Positions 29,810 through 32,475 of a DNA stretch of 32,475 nucleotides are shown in pieces. Numbering within the stretch: the first letter of the stretch is position 1; every line of letters starts with the position of its first letter. A program made the position numbers and the translations under genes. The DNA comes from Candidatus Roizmanbacteria bacterium RIFCSPLOWO2_01_FULL_37_12 (GTDB lineage Bacteria; Patescibacteriota; Microgenomatia; UBA1406; GWC2-37-13), in contig MGAG01000011.1 in NCBI GenBank assembly GCA_001789645.1, positions 1-32,475 on the forward strand, given 5' to 3'. A model generated the notes under the pieces. It was not told where the DNA came from and searched no databases. It saw only the letters and a list, made by a program, of their open reading frames with translations.

Positions 29810-30745
29810 ATGTCCTCTAATTTTCTCATTTCCATTGTTATACCTGTCTACAATGAGGAAAAAAACATAAAGCCTCTTCTGCAAACTTTACTTCCAATTA
29901 TAAAACTCTATCAATATGAAGTAATCTTCGTCGACGACGGTTCATCTGACAAAACCGTTGAGAACATAAAAAAAGAAACGGCCAAATCCCAAAATATAAA
30001 ACTTATCTCTTTCCAACGGAACTTCGGTCATCAGATGGCGTTAACCGCAGGATACGAACATACGTCCGGAGACTGTGTAATTACGCTTGACGCTGATCTT
30101 CAAGATCCTCCGGATATAATCCCGCAGCTTATTGAAAAATGGCAAAAAGGAGCAAAAATCGTCTATGCCAAAAGAGAGAAAAGAGACGTCGACGACTCAT
30201 TTAAAAAAATAACTGCCGGACTTTTTTACAAATATATTAATTTTTTTTCGGATACTCCTATTCCAAAAGAAGTAGGTGATTTTAGACTTCTTGATAAAGA
30301 CGTAGTTAAATTTCTCAACGGTCTTCCTGAACAATCGCGCTTCCTGAGGGGATTAACTGCTTGGGGAGGATTTCCTGCCGAATACGTTAAATTTAGTAGA
30401 GAAAAAAGGCGCGCTGGACAAACTCATTATACCTTGTCTAAAATGCTCAATTTTGCTCTCGAGGGAATTACTTCATTTTCTATTAAGCCGCTTCGTCTGG
30501 CTACTTATCTTGGATTTATAACTTCTGCTTTTAGCATCCTTGTAATATTATTCAAGTCGATTCAACATTTTATTTTTAACCAGGGTGACTGGCTTCCCGG
30601 CTGGGCCTCTCTATTTTTTTCTATTGTTTTTTTGGGAGGAGTTCAGCTTATCACCATTGGCATCATCGGAGAGTATGTAGGGAAAATCTACCAAGAAGTC
30701 CAAAATAGACCGAAATATTTGATAAAAGAAAAAATAAATCTATGA
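29810..30745 (+). CDS. GT2 family glycosyltransferase (polyprenol-phosphate sugar synthase, GtrB/DPM1-like)
   Basis: The 311-residue protein has a GT-A catalytic domain (ISIVIPVYNEE, VIFVDDGSSD, ITLDADLQDPP with the DxD metal site, and FQRNFGHQMALTAGYEH). Two C-terminal TM helices follow (about 225-250 and 268-290). Such enzymes load a sugar from a nucleotide donor onto polyprenol phosphate at the inner membrane face, making the donor used by GT-C and GT87 transferases. It is therefore a plausible supplier for the neighbouring membrane transferases. The stop overlaps the start of a micro-protein (ATGA). Confidence 0.9.
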   Translation: MSSNFLISIVIPVYNEEKNIKPLLQTLLPIIKLYQYEVIFVDDGSSDKTVENIKKETAKSQNIKLISFQRNFGHQMALTAGYEHTSGDCVITLDADLQDPPDIIPQLIEKWQKGAKIVYAKREKRDVDDSFKKITAGLFYKYINFFSDTPIPKEVGDFRLLDKDVVKFLNGLPEQSRFLRGLTAWGGFPAEYVKFSREKRRAGQTHYTLSKMLNFALEGITSFSIKPLRLATYLGFITSAFSILVILFKSIQHFIFNQGDWLPGWASLFFSIVFLGGVQLITIGIIGEYVGKIYQEVQNRPKYLIKEKINL

Positions 30746-30891
30746 AGCTTATTGGCGGAATTCTTATAACCGTTGGTCTGGCTCTTCTTCTTTTTGTAGC
30801 CTTCAACCTGATTAAAGAAAGGAACCGTACCGTGTCACCGGTTCCCGAAGATAACGGAGTAAAGGTAATCTTTGTCACACCGGTAAAATGA
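30742..30891 (+). CDS. 49-residue single-TM protein coupled to the GT2 gene
   Basis: It begins MKLIGGILITVGLALLLFVA, a TM helix, followed by a short polar tail (VSPVPEDNGVKVIFVTPVK). The ATGA overlap with the GT2 stop implies coupled translation, so the protein may help anchor or regulate the glycosyltransferase. I recognise no family. The stop is 1 nt from the end of the convergent pilin gene, and an inverted repeat (GGAACCG/CGGTTCC) lies within the coding region. Confidence 0.6.
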   Translation: MKLIGGILITVGLALLLFVAFNLIKERNRTVSPVPEDNGVKVIFVTPVK

Positions 30892-30892
30892 A

Positions 30893-31252
30893 CTACGGCG
30901 CTGGAATTTCAAACTTAAATAGCTTACAGTTATTTCCTATCCCTCCCAAAAACAGGAAACAGATTACATTAAGTATCAGGTATGAGCTGATAAACAGAAT
31001 AAAACCGATGAGGGCATATCTCAGGGTACCTTGCGCTTTTTTGACATTTTCCGGGTTGCCGAATGAGGTGAGATATCTAAAGGCTCCTACGACAAACATT
31101 ATAAATAACACAAGGACAATTAAAGCCGAAGACATGAAGATTATGTTGCCGAAGACTACCTCAAGACATTTTAAGGTTGGGATTCCATCAACAATACAGC
31201 CTGAAGATTGCCAATCCTTTATCTGGGCATAAACAGCAAAAGGAGTAAACAT
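30893..31252 (-). CDS. T4SS-type pilin-like protein (TrbC/VirB2, Mbov_0395-like)
   Basis: The 119-residue protein has two TM helices (about 37-60 and 78-100) separated by a short basic loop YLTSFGNPENVKKAQGTLRYA. This is the characteristic small-pilin layout, with the G-N-xENV-KAQ pattern found again in the downstream-read neighbour. Only a rudimentary signal (MFTPFAVYAQ) precedes the mature region. In CPR bacteria such pilins are usually linked to conjugation-like or competence machinery at the surface. It is the second gene of the pair read from the 31699-31727 promoter. Confidence 0.7.
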   Translation of the reverse strand: MFTPFAVYAQIKDWQSSGCIVDGIPTLKCLEVVFGNIIFMSSALIVLVLFIMFVVGAFRYLTSFGNPENVKKAQGTLRYALIGFILFISSYLILNVICFLFLGGIGNNCKLFKFEIPAP

Positions 31253-31284
31253 TGAAGCTGCAAATTAAAAATATAAACGAGTCA

Positions 31285-31686
31285 CTACAATAGAGCCGGT
31301 ATTACTAAATTACAACTTAAACCTAAGCAAATCTGTTGTCTGAATATTACCTGCTCAAAAGTTACGATGATTGCTAATACTGCGACTATGATTATCAGTC
31401 CTAATACGGCTGCCGTAATCTTGTCTCTGGCTTTATCAACATTCTCCTTATTACCTCCGGATGTCACCCAAGCTAATGCACCCAGCAAAAGATATAGCAA
31501 AGCCGCTAATCCTGCAATAATGAAAAATGCGCGGATCATAAACGTTAAGATCGTTGATAAAGTTGGAGCATTAAAACCTAGACTAGCTCTAATCGTTTGG
31601 GCAGAAACTGGAGAAACAAAACTAAAATAGGCAAGAAGTTGTAAGTATTTAAAAACCGACAGTGAATTTTTTATTTTACTTAACAT
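31285..31686 (-). CDS. T4SS-type pilin-like protein (Mbov_0395 family-like)
   Basis: The 133-residue protein has a cleavable-looking signal ending in VSPVSAQ (about residue 30), two TM helices (about 46-72 and 90-110), and the loop WVTSGGNKENVDKARDKI typical of the CPR pilin family. These proteins would assemble into a surface filament or transfer apparatus. A TTGACA-N17-TAGGAT promoter lies upstream, with the -10 12 nt before the ATG. It is followed by the second pilin 32 nt later, so they probably form one transcript. Confidence 0.75.
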   Translation of the reverse strand: MLSKIKNSLSVFKYLQLLAYFSFVSPVSAQTIRASLGFNAPTLSTILTFMIRAFFIIAGLAALLYLLLGALAWVTSGGNKENVDKARDKITAAVLGLIIIVAVLAIIVTFEQVIFRQQICLGLSCNLVIPALL

Positions 31687-31698
31687 AGGATAAAATCA

Positions 31699-31727
31699 AT
31701 CCTACTCTACCTTTTTTTGTTTGTCAA
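31699..31727 (-). promoter_or_regulatory. pilin operon promoter (TTGACA-N17-TAGGAT)
   Basis: A perfect -35 (31722-31727), 17-nt spacer and near-consensus -10 (31699-31704) end 12 nt before the ATG at 31686. The expected 5' leader is only about five bases. Confidence 0.6.
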
Positions 31728-31746
31728 GGGGCATTGCTAATTTTTC

Positions 31747-32223
31747 CTAATCTTCCTTTGCCCGATACTGCAGAGCTTCTGCAATATCTGAAACTTCTAT
31801 TTTGTCCTTACCGTTTAGGTCGGCGATAGTCTGAGCTACTTTTATAACTTTGAAATATGATCTGGCTGAAATAGATAATTTAGAAATTGCCTGTTTTAAA
31901 AGATTTTGGGAGGAGCTGGTTAATTGGCAATAGCTTTTAACTTGCGCAGAACTCATCTCGCCATTGGTCTTGACGCGGGAGTTTTTAAATCTTCGCAGTT
32001 GTCTCACTCGCGCTCTGGATACTCTTTCCCTTACCCTCGTGCTCGACTCTGCTTTTGTTGTCAAATCTAAACTTTCCTCCTTAACCGGAGGGACATCGAC
32101 GTGGAGATCGATTCGGTCAAGCAGCGGCCCTGAGAGTCGCTTACGGTATTTGATGATTGCGCCGGGCATACAACGACAGCTCCTTTTGGGATGACCCAAG
32201 AATCCGCAGGGATAGGGATTGAC
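31747..32223 (-). pseudogene. comM: comM (YifB-type Mg-chelatase-like ATPase), C-terminal part cut at NPxPCG
   Basis: The fragment (about 158 residues) starts VNPYPCGFLGHPKRSC, the family's NPCPCG zinc-like motif. It continues with RLSGPLLDRIDLHVDVPPV, SSTRVRERVSRARVRQ, and the Mg_chelatase_C tail (SARSYFKVIKVAQTIADLNG...IAEALQYR). ComM is a hexameric helicase acting in branch migration during natural transformation. The N-terminal two-thirds are missing: the frame continues to 32283 but loses all similarity just before NPxPCG. A serine-recombinase gene starts 33 nt beyond the junction, so an integrated element probably broke the gene. Confidence 0.75.
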
Positions 32224-32255
32224 ATTGTTTATAAATATGTATACTATTTCTCTGT

Positions 32256-32475
32256 ATGAGAGCTGTTGTTTACGCAAGGACAAGCACTTTAGACCAGGCT
32301 CGTGAAGAAAAAGTTTCTATTCCTGACCAGCTTACTTGGGCAAAAACTTTCGCACTAGAAAGGGCATGGGAATGGCTGGGGGAATATATAGAACCGGGAG
32401 TCTTTGGCGATATTGAACCTGAACAAAGAGAGGCTATGAATAGGATGATACAAGAAGCACGAAGTGATAAATTTG
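32256..32475 (+). CDS. serine recombinase, N-terminal part (right edge of window)
   Basis: The 73-residue visible portion begins MRAVVYARTSTLDQ, with nucleophile Ser10 in the canonical YxR-(V/T)-S site. IPDQLTWAKTFALERAWEWLGEYIEPG matches the resolvase-domain helix and strand. The frame is open to the window end. It is a second, unrelated integrase, distinct from the tRNA-Asn one. Its position at the broken comM gene implies that it catalysed the insertion. A TATACT (32240-32245) precedes the ATG by 10 nt. Confidence 0.85.
   Translation, partial: MRAVVYARTSTLDQAREEKVSIPDQLTWAKTFALERAWEWLGEYIEPGVFGDIEPEQREAMNRMIQEARSDKF

Noticed and set aside
32224-32283. Extra N-terminal residues of the comM frame as real comM sequence
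   Set aside because: They share nothing with ComM, which should read roughly LVAAM before NPCPCG, and overlap the recombinase start on the other strand.
1-32475. CRISPR array
   Set aside because: No regularly spaced direct repeats and no cas-like genes were seen.
1-32475. Alternative genetic code (TGA as Gly)
   Set aside because: Several well-bounded genes end at TGA in the expected place, including 13350, 18475, 28735 and 30891.

Overview
The window is AT-rich, gene-dense DNA from what is most likely a Candidatus Patescibacteria (CPR) genome, perhaps of the Microgenomates side. The assignment is inferred from the overall style: many short overlapping genes, Mbov_0395-type pilins, several GT-C/GT87 membrane glycosyltransferases, an intron inside a tRNA gene, and very few Shine-Dalgarno sequences. 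TGA is used as an ordinary stop (genes ending at 13350, 28735 and 30891), so this is not a code-25 lineage.

Region 1 (1-5500) holds accessory genes, nearly all on the minus strand: a GC-richer DUF1801 fragment, small membrane proteins, a P-loop kinase, a nucleotidyltransferase overlapped by a tiny basic partner, and a 704-residue protein joining an N-terminal Cys/His cluster to a C-terminal transglutaminase-like domain. Region 2 (5665-13880) is a metabolic and cargo block: a membrane-anchored thermonuclease, a repeat micro-protein ahead of an EamA exporter, GNAT-cupin-unknown (4-nt overlaps), a cyclase, a divergent MOSC protein, and an operon of methyltransferase, small protein and two tandem alpha/beta hydrolases. 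Region 3 (14017-20053) looks like an integrated mobile element. It has an XRE repressor with a perfect inverted-repeat operator, small unknown genes, a DUF5659 protein, a winged-helix protein, and three translationally coupled serine-recombinase ORFs. The first of these lacks the catalytic serine, and the other two together make one split large serine integrase. The last ORF ends inside the antisense strand of a tRNA-Asn gene.

Region 4 (20196-31686) looks like resident chromosome: a PIG-V-type mannosyltransferase, an ICMT-like methyltransferase, a flavin-reductase-fold gene broken by an in-frame TAA, a secreted protein, a DEDD-type nuclease, YqeY, an FtsB/DivIC-like protein, a set of GT-C/GT87 transferases, a GT2 transferase and two T4SS-type pilins. 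It also holds a CAT-anticodon tRNA gene split by a 190-nt group I intron, with a gene for an HTH plus LAGLIDADG-reminiscent protein immediately 3' of it. Region 5 (31747-32475) is the 3' part of comM, cut at its NPxPCG motif by a second serine-recombinase element that runs off the right edge.

Two cross-cutting signals stand out. First, about a dozen genes have a TATAAT/TATACT-type -10 hexamer ending 6-8 nt before the ATG, which implies leaderless mRNAs; in one divergent pair a single 10-bp palindrome supplies both -10 boxes. Second, strong GGAGG ribosome-binding sites are concentrated on accessory or mobile genes. All assignments come from reading motifs and structure by eye; no database search was run.
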